Source: Blautia obeum ATCC 29174
GTDB taxonomy: Bacteria; Bacillota; Clostridia; Lachnospirales; Lachnospiraceae
Assembly: GCF_025147765.1 (NCBI RefSeq)
Contig: NZ_CP102265.1
Location: 2,951,001 to 3,015,000 of the forward strand
Direction of reading: 5' to 3'
Length of the DNA stretch: 64,000 nucleotides
This document shows positions 52,556-61,397 of the stretch, piece by piece. The translations under genes and the position numbers were made by a program. Positions within the stretch are counted from its first letter, which is position 1. Each line of letters begins with the position of its first letter. Below the pieces are notes generated by a model. That model was not told the DNA's origin and searched no databases. It saw only the letters and a program-made list of their open reading frames with translations.

Positions 52556-53230
52556 ATGTTTAATTTTATGGTTACAAATGAAGGCGGCCTGACAACAGCC
52601 GGATATGCCATCGCAATCATCGCAGGAATCATTCTGTTCCTGGCTGCAATCTGTTTTGCAGGAAAACACTCAGAAAAACACAAACTGACTACAAGACAGC
52701 TTGTATTCTGTGCTGTAGCTATGGCACTCGCTTTTATCACTTCTTACCTGAAGATTATTACTCTGCCGTGGGGCGGAAGCGTTACTCTTTGCAGTATGCT
52801 GTTTATTGTACTGGCTGCTAACTGGTATGGTGTAGGCACCGGTATCACAGTTGGCCTTGCTTATGGAATCCTGCAGTTTATCCAGGAACCATATGTACTT
52901 TCCTTCTTCCAGGTGTGCTGTGACTACATTCTTGCATTCGCTGCCCTTGGAGTTGCCGGATTCTTCGCAAAGCAAAGCCATGGTCTGCTTAAAGGATACA
53001 TTGTGGCAGTTATTGCCAGAGGTGCATTTCATGCACTTGGCGGATATCTGTACTGGATGAGCTACATGCCGGATAACTTTCCAAAATCCCTGACTGCAAT
53101 TTATCCGATCGTATATAACTACAGCTATCTGCTTGCAGAAGGAATCATCACAGTGATCGTGATTTCCATTCCGGCAGTATCAAAGGCACTGGTACAGGTT
53201 AAGAAGGCAGCACTGGGTACTTCCCTGTAA
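52556..53230 (+). CDS. thiT: Thiamine-specific ECF transporter S component (ThiT)
   Basis: 224 residues, six helices plus an extra N-terminal helix (about 17-38). MALAFITSYLKI, GGSVTLCSMLF, GLAYGILQF and FFQVCCDYILAFAALG are the ThiT (YuaJ) signatures, including the residues that line the thiamine site. It needs a shared EcfT-EcfA module; the one at 53399-55943 has its own S protein, so a shared module may be elsewhere. The leader is too short for a TPP riboswitch and shows none of its conserved sequences. AAAGGTGG precedes the start. Confidence 0.9.
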   Translation: MFNFMVTNEGGLTTAGYAIAIIAGIILFLAAICFAGKHSEKHKLTTRQLVFCAVAMALAFITSYLKIITLPWGGSVTLCSMLFIVLAANWYGVGTGITVGLAYGILQFIQEPYVLSFFQVCCDYILAFAALGVAGFFAKQSHGLLKGYIVAVIARGAFHALGGYLYWMSYMPDNFPKSLTAIYPIVYNYSYLLAEGIITVIVISIPAVSKALVQVKKAALGTSL

Positions 53231-53342
53231 CCCGTTAATTTGTATTAACAATTTCCCATGGCATGCGCCCTGAGACCTGTTCTTCTCCTGATATTTCAAA
53301 TCGATAAGCTTTCGTATAAATGATATCGCAATATGTAAAAAT

Positions 53343-53390
53343 AGCGGGATTCTTCTTCTGTCGTATGGAGAAGATATCCCGCTGTTTTTT
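53343..53390. terminator. Bidirectional terminator between thiT and ecfT
   Basis: AGCGGGAT pairs with ATCCCGCT, with an inner TCTTCTTC/GGAGAAGA helix; T-run after, A-run before. Confidence 0.9.
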
Positions 53391-53398
53391 CATTCTAT

Positions 53399-54229
53399 TT
53401 ATATAAAAGGATTGTAGAACCTTCCAAACTTAATTGTCACCATCAGACTTACAACCAGCAGCACTACGCCCAGTCCAAGCGCCGCAAAATCTCTCCGCTC
53501 AAACGGCCGTCTGGTATACCACGTCCGTTTCTTATTCTTCCCAAATCCACGCAGTTCCATCGCATTAGAGATCGTATCAATACGGTTCAGACTCGTCAGA
53601 ATCAACGGTAATAGAATATTAACAGAATTCTTTAATCTGGAAAAGAAGTGTTCATTTTTTCCAAGTTCCACACCTCTTGCCTGCTGTGCCTGGCTGATAC
53701 TGTGATAATCCCTCTGAATATCCGGAATATAACGAAGTGCGATTGCCACAGAATATCCTACTTTATAGGAAATTCCAATACTGTTCAGACTGGCGGCAAA
53801 CTCGCTCGGATTTGTCGCAGAAATAAACAGGATCGCAACTGGAAGGGCTACAAAATATTTCAGCGAAATATTCAACATATAAAACAGCTGCTCTGCGGTC
53901 ACATCATATCTCCAAAACAAATGACGCAATACATGCCTTGTTCCATACAGATTCGTTCCCTGATTCGGATCAAACAGAAAAATAAACAGGTTGTTCAAAA
54001 GCAGAAAAACAAGCATAAAGATCATCATAAACCGAACTTCACGGTATTTGATCTTACTGAGTTTAAATGCAGCAAGGCTGACTGCAAACAATCCCAACAG
54101 CACCCAGGTATTATAAGTGATCATACTTGCGAACGTGAACAACAGGAAAAATGCCAGCTTGGTTGTTCCTGTCATTTTGTGTACCACGCTGTCGCGATCC
54201 AGATAATTTAGTACCGTTTTAGCAGCCAT
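53399..54229 (-). CDS. ecfT: ECF transporter transmembrane subunit EcfT
   Basis: 276 residues, five to six helices. The two coupling-helix motifs QQARG (in AQQARGVELG) and LRGFG (in AMELRGFG) are the hallmark of EcfT; they transmit ATP energy to the S component. It overlaps the double-ATPase gene by 11 bases. Order on the minus strand: S component, double ATPase, EcfT. Confidence 0.92.
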   Translation of the reverse strand: MAAKTVLNYLDRDSVVHKMTGTTKLAFFLLFTFASMITYNTWVLLGLFAVSLAAFKLSKIKYREVRFMMIFMLVFLLLNNLFIFLFDPNQGTNLYGTRHVLRHLFWRYDVTAEQLFYMLNISLKYFVALPVAILFISATNPSEFAASLNSIGISYKVGYSVAIALRYIPDIQRDYHSISQAQQARGVELGKNEHFFSRLKNSVNILLPLILTSLNRIDTISNAMELRGFGKNKKRTWYTRRPFERRDFAALGLGVVLLVVSLMVTIKFGRFYNPFI

Positions 54230-55943
54230 GGCTTCTCACCTCCCTGTCCTCTCCGATAAATCGTTCCACAAATGCTTCCGGCGGTGTGATCGCACAATGA
54301 TTTGCCAGAGTAAAAAGACTTGTTTCTTTCAGTGCCGCACGTTCGATCAGTTCCGGATCACAGAGTACTTCGGATGCTCTGCGGTCTGCGATCAGCTGTC
54401 CATCGGAAAATACCAGTGCTCTTGGTGTATATTCCAACATCAGGTGCATATCGTGTGTGATCATCACGACTGTCACACCACGTTCATTGAGTTTACGCAA
54501 AAACTCCATGATCTCTGTATAATGTTTAAAATCCTGCCCGGCAGTCGGCTCATCCAGAATGATCAGTTCCGGATCCTGCACCAGTACACTTGCAATCGTC
54601 ACACGTTTCTTCTGTCCAAAACTCAAAGCTGAAACCGGCCAGTTACGAAACGGATAAAGTCCGCAGATCTTCAATGTATCTTCTACCTTCTGCCGAACTT
54701 TCTCCTCCGGCATTCCTGCCTTCTGGAGACTCAGTGCTACTTCCTCATAGATCATCGTCTTCGAAATCATCTGATTTGGATTCTGCATAACATATCCGAT
54801 ATATTTCGCACGGTGACGGATATTCTCCTTTAACAGATCTTTTCCATGGAACAGAATCTCTCCGGAATCCGGATCCTCAAATCCACATACAAGTTTGGAA
54901 AACGTTGATTTTCCGGCGCCATTCCTTCCCACGATACTGACCATCTCTCCTTTGTCAATTGACAAGCTGACATTATGAAGTGTCTGATGCTCTTTCGTAT
55001 ATCCAAAACTGAGATTCTTCACTTCCAGAAGCTTTTCCCGTTCTCCGGCCTCTTCTTTAAACGGCTGTGCCTCAAACCATTCCTGTAATCTCTTACGGTC
55101 TCCTTCATTCAGCACAACAGAATCCACGTGTGCCGGCCTCTTTTCCTTTGTAATGTCGATTCCTGCATAGCGCATCGCAGTCACATAAAGAGGCTCACGA
55201 ATGCCATTGTCTGCCAGCAGGCTGGTAGAAAGCAATTCATCCGGAGTCATATCTGCAAGGATCGTTCCTTCATTTACCAATATGATACGGTCTACGTTTC
55301 TCCAGAGAACGTCTTCCAGACGGTGCTCAATGATCAGAACTGTCGTATCCGTTTTTTTCCGGATCTCATCAATCAGCTCAATCGCCTGTTTTCCTGCTGC
55401 CGGATCAAGATTTGCCAGAGGCTCATCGAACAGGAGGATTTTTACCTGATCTACCATGACACCCGCAAGACTGACTCTCTGCTTCTGTCCACCAGAGAGT
55501 TCATGCGGTGCATAATCCAGATGCTTCTCGATTCCTACCAGTTCTGCCGCATGTCTGGTGATCGCATGCATTTCATCCTGAGGAGTACAACTGTTTTCCA
55601 GAGCAAATGCAATATCCTCACCAACCGTCAGTCCGATAAACTGTCCATCCGGATCCTGAAGAACCGTTCCTACATGCGCAGATAATTCAAAAATACTGCT
55701 GTGTGGTGCATCCACACCATCCACCGTCAATGTTCCCTTACATTCTCCCGGATTTGAAAAAGGATTCAGTCCGTTGATACATCCTGCCAGGGTACTTTTT
55801 CCACTTCCGGAAGGTCCCGCGATCAGCACTTTTTCACCTGGATAAATATCCAGATTGATTCCAGTCAGTGTAGGTTTTTTTTGCGCCCTGTACTGGAATG
55901 AAAAATCTTTAAATGAAATAACAGGGGATTTTTTCTCAGCCAT
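54219..55943 (-). CDS. ECF transporter double ATPase (fused EcfA-type)
   Basis: 574 residues, two ABC domains in one chain (YkoD type). First: Walker A GPSGSGKST, signature LSGGQKQRVSLAG, DEPLANLD. Second: Walker A GRNGAGKST, signature LSFGQKKRVTIAS (Phe for the first Gly), DEPTAGQD. It forms the motor of an ECF vitamin transporter with EcfT and the S protein at 56115-56666. Confidence 0.93.
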   Translation of the reverse strand: MAEKKSPVISFKDFSFQYRAQKKPTLTGINLDIYPGEKVLIAGPSGSGKSTLAGCINGLNPFSNPGECKGTLTVDGVDAPHSSIFELSAHVGTVLQDPDGQFIGLTVGEDIAFALENSCTPQDEMHAITRHAAELVGIEKHLDYAPHELSGGQKQRVSLAGVMVDQVKILLFDEPLANLDPAAGKQAIELIDEIRKKTDTTVLIIEHRLEDVLWRNVDRIILVNEGTILADMTPDELLSTSLLADNGIREPLYVTAMRYAGIDITKEKRPAHVDSVVLNEGDRKRLQEWFEAQPFKEEAGEREKLLEVKNLSFGYTKEHQTLHNVSLSIDKGEMVSIVGRNGAGKSTFSKLVCGFEDPDSGEILFHGKDLLKENIRHRAKYIGYVMQNPNQMISKTMIYEEVALSLQKAGMPEEKVRQKVEDTLKICGLYPFRNWPVSALSFGQKKRVTIASVLVQDPELIILDEPTAGQDFKHYTEIMEFLRKLNERGVTVVMITHDMHLMLEYTPRALVFSDGQLIADRRASEVLCDPELIERAALKETSLFTLANHCAITPPEAFVERFIGEDREVRSHGC

Positions 55944-56019
55944 TCAAACACCTCAAAATTTATATTAACCATTCAATAACTACAAAAACAATTCAAGAAT
56001 ACTATCTGATCAACAATAG

Positions 56020-56064
56020 AAAAAGCCTTTCCACAAGCCATATAAGCTACATGAGAAGGCTTTT
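56020..56064 (-). terminator. Terminator/attenuator between the S component and the double ATPase
   Basis: AAAAGCCTT pairs with AAGGCTTTTT on the minus strand, with an inner imperfect stem. It may reduce expression of the ATPase and EcfT relative to the S protein. Confidence 0.75.
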
Positions 56065-56114
56065 CCGACGCTGTCCACTTCTGCATGAACACCTGTGAAC
56101 AGCAACTCCATATC

Positions 56115-56666
56115 TTATTCCTGATCCAGGGAACCCTTCTTGGCAATCGTCTTTGTATATGCCAGAACAAGAAGTCCACCTACGATCACACCGGTGACTG
56201 TATTAGAAACCGCTGCAAATACACCCTGTGCAAATACTTTGTTTGCAGGTTCTGCATAGATCAGAATATCAAGTACAGGTGCTACAACTACCCATCCGAT
56301 CACATGCGCGATCACATTTGCAACTACAAATACAGCAACTTTGCCTTTTCCGAATTCACCCTCCTGAACATCAAGTTTCTTGGCAAACAGTCCGATAACC
56401 ACGCCGACAAATGCTGATGTGATTACCCAGCTCCACCACGGACTTCCACCCCAGGAAAGATCGATCAGTGCGTGGCCGATAAACCCGATCAGTCCGCCTG
56501 CAACCGGTCCATACATAGTAGCCAGAAGTGCAAGTACTGCATACTGAAGACTGATATTTGTGTTCGGTACCGGGCTCGGTATTGCAACAAAACGTCCGAG
56601 TACAAAGAACAGTGCTGCGCCAATTCCGACAGCAACCACGGTTTTGATACTGCTGTTGTTTTTCAT
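56115..56666 (-). CDS. ECF transporter S component, UPF0397 family
   Basis: 183 residues from the ATG at 56666 (GAGGAGG eight bases upstream; the frame runs further to 56747). Six helices; VGIGAALFFVLGRFVAIPSPVPNTNISLQYAVLALLATMYGP, read in parts, is the UPF0397 core, with LIDLSWGGSPWWSWV in the third segment. The ligand is unknown; annotation pipelines sometimes call it riboflavin or cobalt-related, without proof. Context gives no vitamin genes. Confidence 0.88.
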   Translation of the reverse strand: MKNNSSIKTVVAVGIGAALFFVLGRFVAIPSPVPNTNISLQYAVLALLATMYGPVAGGLIGFIGHALIDLSWGGSPWWSWVITSAFVGVVIGLFAKKLDVQEGEFGKGKVAVFVVANVIAHVIGWVVVAPVLDILIYAEPANKVFAQGVFAAVSNTVTGVIVGGLLVLAYTKTIAKKGSLDQE

Positions 56667-56743
56667 GATAGTATCCTCCTCAAAAAGTTTTGCTCCGGTC
56701 ATGCCAGAGACAGTGATAGTATAAGTCTTTTGGGCAGATTTTG

Positions 56744-57355
56744 TCAATGGATTCCAAGTGCTTCTTTTGCAAGTTCATCGACCATATCATTGTACTTATC
56801 ATTAGAATGTCCTTTGACTTTTCGAAATTCAATGTGAACCCGTTCTTTCGCCTTACGATAAAAATCACGATATGCAATCGTTCCGGCTTTGTTTGCTTTC
56901 CAGTCACCATTGCACCAGCTCGCGATACCTTGATAATCGTGATAAATTATAATAGAAGGGATTTTGTGGTCCAGAGCGTATTGCATCGCTGCTTCACTTC
57001 CTTTGATCTCACCAGCCACATTTCGCATCTGCGCCAACTCTGGATCAGACATTTTCTGCGAAAATTTCTCTTCTTTTCCATTGATCAGAACCACCATCCC
57101 GTAGGAAAATTCTTTCGTGCCTGCATGATAGCTTCCATCAACGTAGATTTCCACCGCACCTGCTGACGGATCACCTCCCTGCATCTCATCTACAGCCACA
57201 GCAATTCCCAGATATTCCTTTGCTTCCTCTTCCGTCCCAAAGCTCTTATATATCGCGCCCGGATACCCCATTACCTGCTTCTTACACTCATCCCAGGTAA
57301 GGAACATCCCTATCTTTCTTCCCTGTCTTACTGCATAAAATTTCTTTTTTGCCAT
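56744..57355 (-). CDS. rnhA: Ribonuclease H1 with N-terminal viroplasmin domain
   Basis: 203 residues. The viroplasmin-like RNA/DNA-hybrid-binding domain (1-52; FYAVRQGRKIGMFLTWDECK) is joined by a short linker to RNase H (66-203). The four carboxylates are present: YVDGSYH, GEIKGSE, YHDYQ, NDMVDELA. It removes RNA from hybrids during replication. It is followed by the ECF S gene on the same strand after about 77 bases. Confidence 0.94.
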   Translation of the reverse strand: MAKKKFYAVRQGRKIGMFLTWDECKKQVMGYPGAIYKSFGTEEEAKEYLGIAVAVDEMQGGDPSAGAVEIYVDGSYHAGTKEFSYGMVVLINGKEEKFSQKMSDPELAQMRNVAGEIKGSEAAMQYALDHKIPSIIIYHDYQGIASWCNGDWKANKAGTIAYRDFYRKAKERVHIEFRKVKGHSNDKYNDMVDELAKEALGIH

Positions 57356-57462
57356 GCTGCCTCCTATCTGTCATCCTTCACTGCCATTCACAGATAATAT
57401 CCGCCAAACAGCAGCCACCCTATTTCTTCTTATACTATACATGAGAATTTTCAAATTACAAG

Positions 57463-57500
57463 AAAAAAAGAAGACTCCCGTCATGGAAATCTTCTTTTTT
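57463..57500. terminator. Bidirectional terminator after ridA
   Basis: AAAAAGAAGA pairs with TCTTCTTTTT around about 15 bases, with A/T runs on both sides; it stops the ridA transcript on the minus strand. Confidence 0.82.
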
Positions 57501-57533
57501 CTGACTTATTTAATGCCATACGATCTGACAGAC

Positions 57534-57908
57534 TTATTCAGCTACTGCAATCGCTTCTACTTCACACAGAACATTCTTCGGAAGCTGTTTTACAGCAACG
57601 CAGGAACGAGCCGGTTTGCTTGTGAAGTATTTTTCATAGACTGCATTAAATGCAGCAAAATCTGCCATATCAGCAAGGAAGCATGTTGTCTTTATAACAT
57701 TGTCAAATGTAAGACCAGCTTCTTCAAGGATCGCTCCAACATTTTTGCAGGACTGCTCAGCCTGAGTCTCGATCTTATCCCCTGCTACTTCGCCGGTTGC
57801 CGGATCTACCGGAATCTGGCCGGATGCGAATACAAAATTCCCTGCCATTTTAGCCTGAGAATATGGTCCAATTGCTGCAGGTGCTTTTTTAGTTTCAAAT
57901 GTTTTCAT
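57534..57908 (-). CDS. ridA: RidA-family 2-iminobutanoate/2-iminopropanoate deaminase
   Basis: 124 residues. AAIGPYSQA, FVFASGQIPVDP, and the catalytic arginine in PARSCVAVKQLPK mark the archetypal RidA group. It hydrolyses reactive enamines and imines from PLP enzymes. GGAGG eight bases before the start. It has its own promoter and lies directly after the nitrogenase-like operon. Confidence 0.95.
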   Translation of the reverse strand: MKTFETKKAPAAIGPYSQAKMAGNFVFASGQIPVDPATGEVAGDKIETQAEQSCKNVGAILEEAGLTFDNVIKTTCFLADMADFAAFNAVYEKYFTSKPARSCVAVKQLPKNVLCEVEAIAVAE

Positions 57909-57937
57909 GAGAAATTCCTCCGTTCAGTCTTTTTCTC

Positions 57938-57967
57938 ATCATAGCACCAAAATTTTTGTTTCGTCAA
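57938..57967 (-). promoter_or_regulatory. Promoter of ridA
   Basis: Minus-strand TTGACG (57962-57967), 18 bases, TATGAT (57938-57943). Confidence 0.65.
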
Positions 57968-57982
57968 TATATTTTTTGTATT

Positions 57983-58042
57983 TTATTCTGCAGTTTCCTC
58001 TGTTTCTGCCTCTGCTGCCCATACCGGAACTGCTGCTCCAGG
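57983..58042 (-). other. In-frame extension after the UGA of the NifK-like gene
   Basis: Read in the same frame past the TGA at 58043-58045, there are 19 sense codons and then TAA: PGAAVPVWAAEAETEETAE. The composition is that of a genuine protein tail, and the stretch ends just before the ridA promoter. No clear SECIS hairpin follows the TGA. It may be a lost C-terminus, readthrough, or chance. Confidence 0.55.
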
Positions 58043-59263
58043 TCACATTATTTTCTCTTGGCTCTGATATATCATTTCAGGATATTTACGTTTGATATCT
58101 TTCAGGAAGATCCGACCGGAAAATGCAATATGCGGAAGCTCATAAAACTGGCTCTGCTTCGGGCAGATCGGACGATACAGAGGATCCGCCACAATAATGT
58201 CTGCATCTCTCAGCAGCTTTTCCATCTCTTCTTCGCCATTTGCTGTACAGTCATTTGTCGCCAGAAGATTCTCGTGAGTTTCCAAAGGACAGATAACACG
58301 GACTGGTTTTTGATATTTTTTTTCGATGAATGCCGCCAGCGAGCCCATGGTTACAGCTTCACCAATGAGGGTAATTTCCGGTACCCCGCTTAAACGGTTT
58401 GCAAGATACGCTGTCGAATCATTATTCTTTTCCTCATTTCTGCCTTCTGTTTCATATGGGATTTTTTTGTTCATGATCTGTATAAGTTCTTCTGTAAATC
58501 CGCTGATCGGAGTTCCGATGACATACGGAGTCCCGAATTTCTCTCTAAGTATCTTCGCAGCCGGAAGTCCCACGGAAGAAACAACCAGATTCATTTCTAC
58601 TTCGCCTGTGCGGGACAAATTTTCAAGTGTATCACCCATAGCCCAGGAGGAAACAACTTCCCATCCATATTTTTGAAGATTTTTCTTCATGATATCTACA
58701 TTGGTCTGTGGCCCAAAATCCAGTGGGGTTACACCAAGGAGATTGAGCGTATGAGGTTGGTTGACTGACGATTCTCTGTCAATTGCCGATTCTGCTGTTT
58801 TTGATACAGTTTCCGACTCTCCTGTAAATCGCTCTGCAATCCTTGCCAGAGCAATTCCTGCACCATAAGTGTAATCATGCATACCATTCGTTGGAATGGC
58901 AAAAGCCGGAATTCCTGTCTCTGTCTCAATCACCTGGGCAATTGCAGGAAAATCTGTCCCATTCATAAATGGGATTGGAGAACCCGCAAGGGCAATAAAC
59001 CTTGGCTTCAATTCTCGCGCCGTTTCTTCAATATCATGAATAAATTTCGCATCATTTCCCATGACTGCATCGATCTCTGTCAGCCCGGAAATATAGATCA
59101 GACTGTCCTGATCGTACCAGCGAATCTCATCGTGCGTATTGTAGGTAGAATTACAGCCTGAAGGATCGTGCATGACCACCATACCGCCAAGTTCATACAG
59201 GGCAGAACACACGCCTGAAACATCCGCAGTATAAACCGGTATAATCTTATACGACTGTCTCAT
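58043..59263 (-). CDS. Nitrogenase component 1-like protein, beta-type (NifK/NifN-like)
   Basis: 406 residues from the ATG at 59263, which overlaps the upstream stop (ATGA); ATG at 59284 is an alternative. Family features: HDPSGCNSTYN (C37) matches the HGxxGC cluster ligand of NifK, ISGLTEIDAVMGND matches the TTSMTE block, and GTPISGFTEELIQIM the C-terminal region. C19 (GVCSALYEL) is a second candidate ligand; the third NifK cysteine is replaced (ALAGSPIP). It should pair with the alpha-type protein encoded upstream and be reduced by the NifH-like protein. The substrate is unknown. The coding frame continues after UGA (see 57983-58042). Confidence 0.85.
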   Translation of the reverse strand: MRQSYKIIPVYTADVSGVCSALYELGGMVVMHDPSGCNSTYNTHDEIRWYDQDSLIYISGLTEIDAVMGNDAKFIHDIEETARELKPRFIALAGSPIPFMNGTDFPAIAQVIETETGIPAFAIPTNGMHDYTYGAGIALARIAERFTGESETVSKTAESAIDRESSVNQPHTLNLLGVTPLDFGPQTNVDIMKKNLQKYGWEVVSSWAMGDTLENLSRTGEVEMNLVVSSVGLPAAKILREKFGTPYVIGTPISGFTEELIQIMNKKIPYETEGRNEEKNNDSTAYLANRLSGVPEITLIGEAVTMGSLAAFIEKKYQKPVRVICPLETHENLLATNDCTANGEEEMEKLLRDADIIVADPLYRPICPKQSQFYELPHIAFSGRIFLKDIKRKYPEMIYQSQEKIM

Positions 59264-60636
59264 ATGCAGCTTTCGCACCCCCATCCTTTGCGAATGATCA
59301 GATCTTCCGGAGCTTTTTCTTCGAGAAAAGCTTCTGTCATCAATTCCAGAGTCCTTCGAATCCCATCAAAGCCCCATAGACCACCACCCTGCACCATATT
59401 AACAAAATAACTGCTGCCGGAAAACCAGGCGGCTTTCTGCCCAATGGCAAGAACTTTCTCTTCTGTATGGCGTGGAAGGACACGCATCTTTGCCTGAATC
59501 GTAGCACAGAGTTCAAGATCTGGATGATGTATCTTTAACCAGTCAAATACATTTTTTTCTTCCGGGCTTACACTGTCAAGGTAAACCGTTGTCACATGAA
59601 ATCCATGTTTCAGAAGAAAACCTGCAAGTCCAAGTGGTCTGGGATGATACAGATAGTCCAGGACGATCGAAGTATCACCAATGATTGCTTTGGCGTGACC
59701 AACAGCATTTTCGCAGAGTGTAATTTCTCGTTTGCAAAAAGCTTCCAGTTCTTCAGATATTGTTTCTATACCTAAAACATTCTCCTGTTCCTGGCCCGTC
59801 TGCAGCTCCTGTAGCAGCTTTCTCAGTTCTTCTTTAATTTCCCTATAATCAAAACTTCCCGGCAGATACAGATGTTTTCTGTTCAGTCTTTCGGCCAGCA
59901 TTTCTGCACCATATTTAGCCGGAGGATAGCAGGAAATAAAAAATTCTCCTGCACCAAGACACTGGTATTCTTCCCAGTTTTTGCATGCCGGGATTTCTCT
60001 TAACGTGTATCCCTTATTTTTCAGCAAACGCTTGATATCACTGTTTTTATCCAGCACAAAGTCACTTCCGACAAGAGTCACTGTTTTCTTATCAATGTGT
60101 CCTGCTGTCAGAGGATCATACATTGCTTTGCGTAGTTTCTGATCCGGCGTAGCTCCATGCTTCTGCATGATCGGATCCATATAACAGCGTACGAACACGA
60201 TCTCCGGAAAGCGTGCTTCCAGTTCTCCATACACCAGTTCCAGGTCACATCCCAGAAAATGGTGCAGACATACTGTAAAAAGAAGCACTGCTTTCGGTTT
60301 TTTTTCAAGTTTCTTCAGGACATCGGTCACGCCTTCGATCGTCACATCCTCCAGATTTCCATTGAGAAGATTTTCTTCTTCTACAATCACAAAGGAAAAA
60401 CGTTCTGCTGCATTCATCTCTGCCGCTGTCAGGACAACACCCCGCATGCAGTTGTCTGCACAGACATAAATCTGGATTGCCTCTGGCATCAGCATTCCGG
60501 TATGAACAATGTTCCAGTTACCATGTGCGGGAGAATTAAATTCCAGACCTGTTGGAAATGGAACAGGAAAATCAGCCTCTCCAATCGTTGTAACCGCACC
60601 TTCCGGATCTATCTCACCACCAACTCGTTTCAGCAT
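59260..60636 (-). CDS. Nitrogenase component 1-like protein, alpha-type (NifD/NifE-like)
   Basis: 458 residues from the ATG at 60636 (GAGAGGATGG upstream); the frame continues into nifH but that part is not family-like. Candidate cluster cysteines are C59 and C63 (YVCADNCMRGV, at the place of NifD GCAYAG) and C123 and C130 (FTVCLHHFLGCDLE, at the place of NifD SECPIGLIGDDIE). I see no obvious match to the FeMo-cofactor ligands. It ends GWGCESCI, an extra CxxC not usual in NifD. It overlaps nifH by seven bases and the next gene by four. Confidence 0.83.
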   Translation of the reverse strand: MLKRVGGEIDPEGAVTTIGEADFPVPFPTGLEFNSPAHGNWNIVHTGMLMPEAIQIYVCADNCMRGVVLTAAEMNAAERFSFVIVEEENLLNGNLEDVTIEGVTDVLKKLEKKPKAVLLFTVCLHHFLGCDLELVYGELEARFPEIVFVRCYMDPIMQKHGATPDQKLRKAMYDPLTAGHIDKKTVTLVGSDFVLDKNSDIKRLLKNKGYTLREIPACKNWEEYQCLGAGEFFISCYPPAKYGAEMLAERLNRKHLYLPGSFDYREIKEELRKLLQELQTGQEQENVLGIETISEELEAFCKREITLCENAVGHAKAIIGDTSIVLDYLYHPRPLGLAGFLLKHGFHVTTVYLDSVSPEEKNVFDWLKIHHPDLELCATIQAKMRVLPRHTEEKVLAIGQKAAWFSGSSYFVNMVQGGGLWGFDGIRRTLELMTEAFLEEKAPEDLIIRKGWGCESCI

Positions 60637-61397
60637 AAACCATCCTCTCTGCAGAGGTTCAGAATCTGCTCTGCCAGTATGCGGTATTCTGTTGCCATTT
60701 CGCTTTCCGGATAACATTCCATCAAAGTCTTTCCCTGTTCTTCTGCGTCTGTAACCAGATCACTGTGGGTAAGTTTTCCGATTACCTTTGTTTCAAAATC
60801 TTCCGCAAGTTCCTGTACTTTTTCTTCTTCCCGTTTTACATTGCGGCGATTCAGGATAATTCCTCCAAGGGCAGCATAACCACGGTTTCTGAAATTCTGT
60901 ACCGCCATGGCAATATTGGCCCCGGCATGGATTGCCATATTTTCCCCGGATGTGATAATCAAAACTTTGTCCGCATATCCTTTTCGCATTGGCATGGAAA
61001 AGCCCCCGCAAACAACATCCCCCAGTACATCATAAAGGACAATATCCGGTTTATAGGTTTCATACGCTCCGGTTTCCTTTAATTTTTCAAGAGCCGTAAT
61101 GATTCCACGTCCCGCGCAGCCAAGCCCTGGTGTCGGACCACCTGCCTCTACACAGATCACGCCCTGATAACCGACCATGGTCATGTCTTTGAGTTTGAGG
61201 TTCTGCTTTTTTTCATTATAAAGATCAAGCACCGTTCTCATTTCTTTTCCGTGACGAAGCTGAATCGTGGAATCTGCTTTTGGATCACAGCCAATCTGCA
61301 TAACTGTCAAACCTTTTTCTGCAAGTGCTGCTGCCACATTGGATACAGTCGTTGATTTGCCAATGCCACCTTTGCCGTACACTGCTATTTTAATCAT
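60630..61397 (-). CDS. Nitrogenase iron protein-like ATPase (NifH/CfbC-like)
   Basis: 255 residues from the ATG at 61397 (GGAGG seven bases upstream, inside the end of the TM1266-type gene). P-loop GKGGIGKST (8-16), switch I DPKADST, and both [4Fe-4S] cysteines: C94 in GLGCAGRG and C130 in GDVVCGGFSMPMR. It is shorter than NifH (about 290) because the C-terminal helix region is missing, as in nitrogenase-like reductases. It should hand electrons, with ATP hydrolysis, to the component 1-like pair. Nitrogen fixation itself is unlikely, as no nifB, nifE/N pair or vnf/anf gene is present. Confidence 0.93.
   Translation of the reverse strand: MIKIAVYGKGGIGKSTTVSNVAAALAEKGLTVMQIGCDPKADSTIQLRHGKEMRTVLDLYNEKKQNLKLKDMTMVGYQGVICVEAGGPTPGLGCAGRGIITALEKLKETGAYETYKPDIVLYDVLGDVVCGGFSMPMRKGYADKVLIITSGENMAIHAGANIAMAVQNFRNRGYAALGGIILNRRNVKREEEKVQELAEDFETKVIGKLTHSDLVTDAEEQGKTLMECYPESEMATEYRILAEQILNLCREDGLC

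Noticed and set aside
58000..58045. Selenocysteine codon with SECIS at the NifK-like stop
   Set aside because: Only a weak four-pair stem (CTGG/CCGG) can be drawn after the TGA, with no typical apical loop. Kept as an open in-frame extension, not called selenocysteine.
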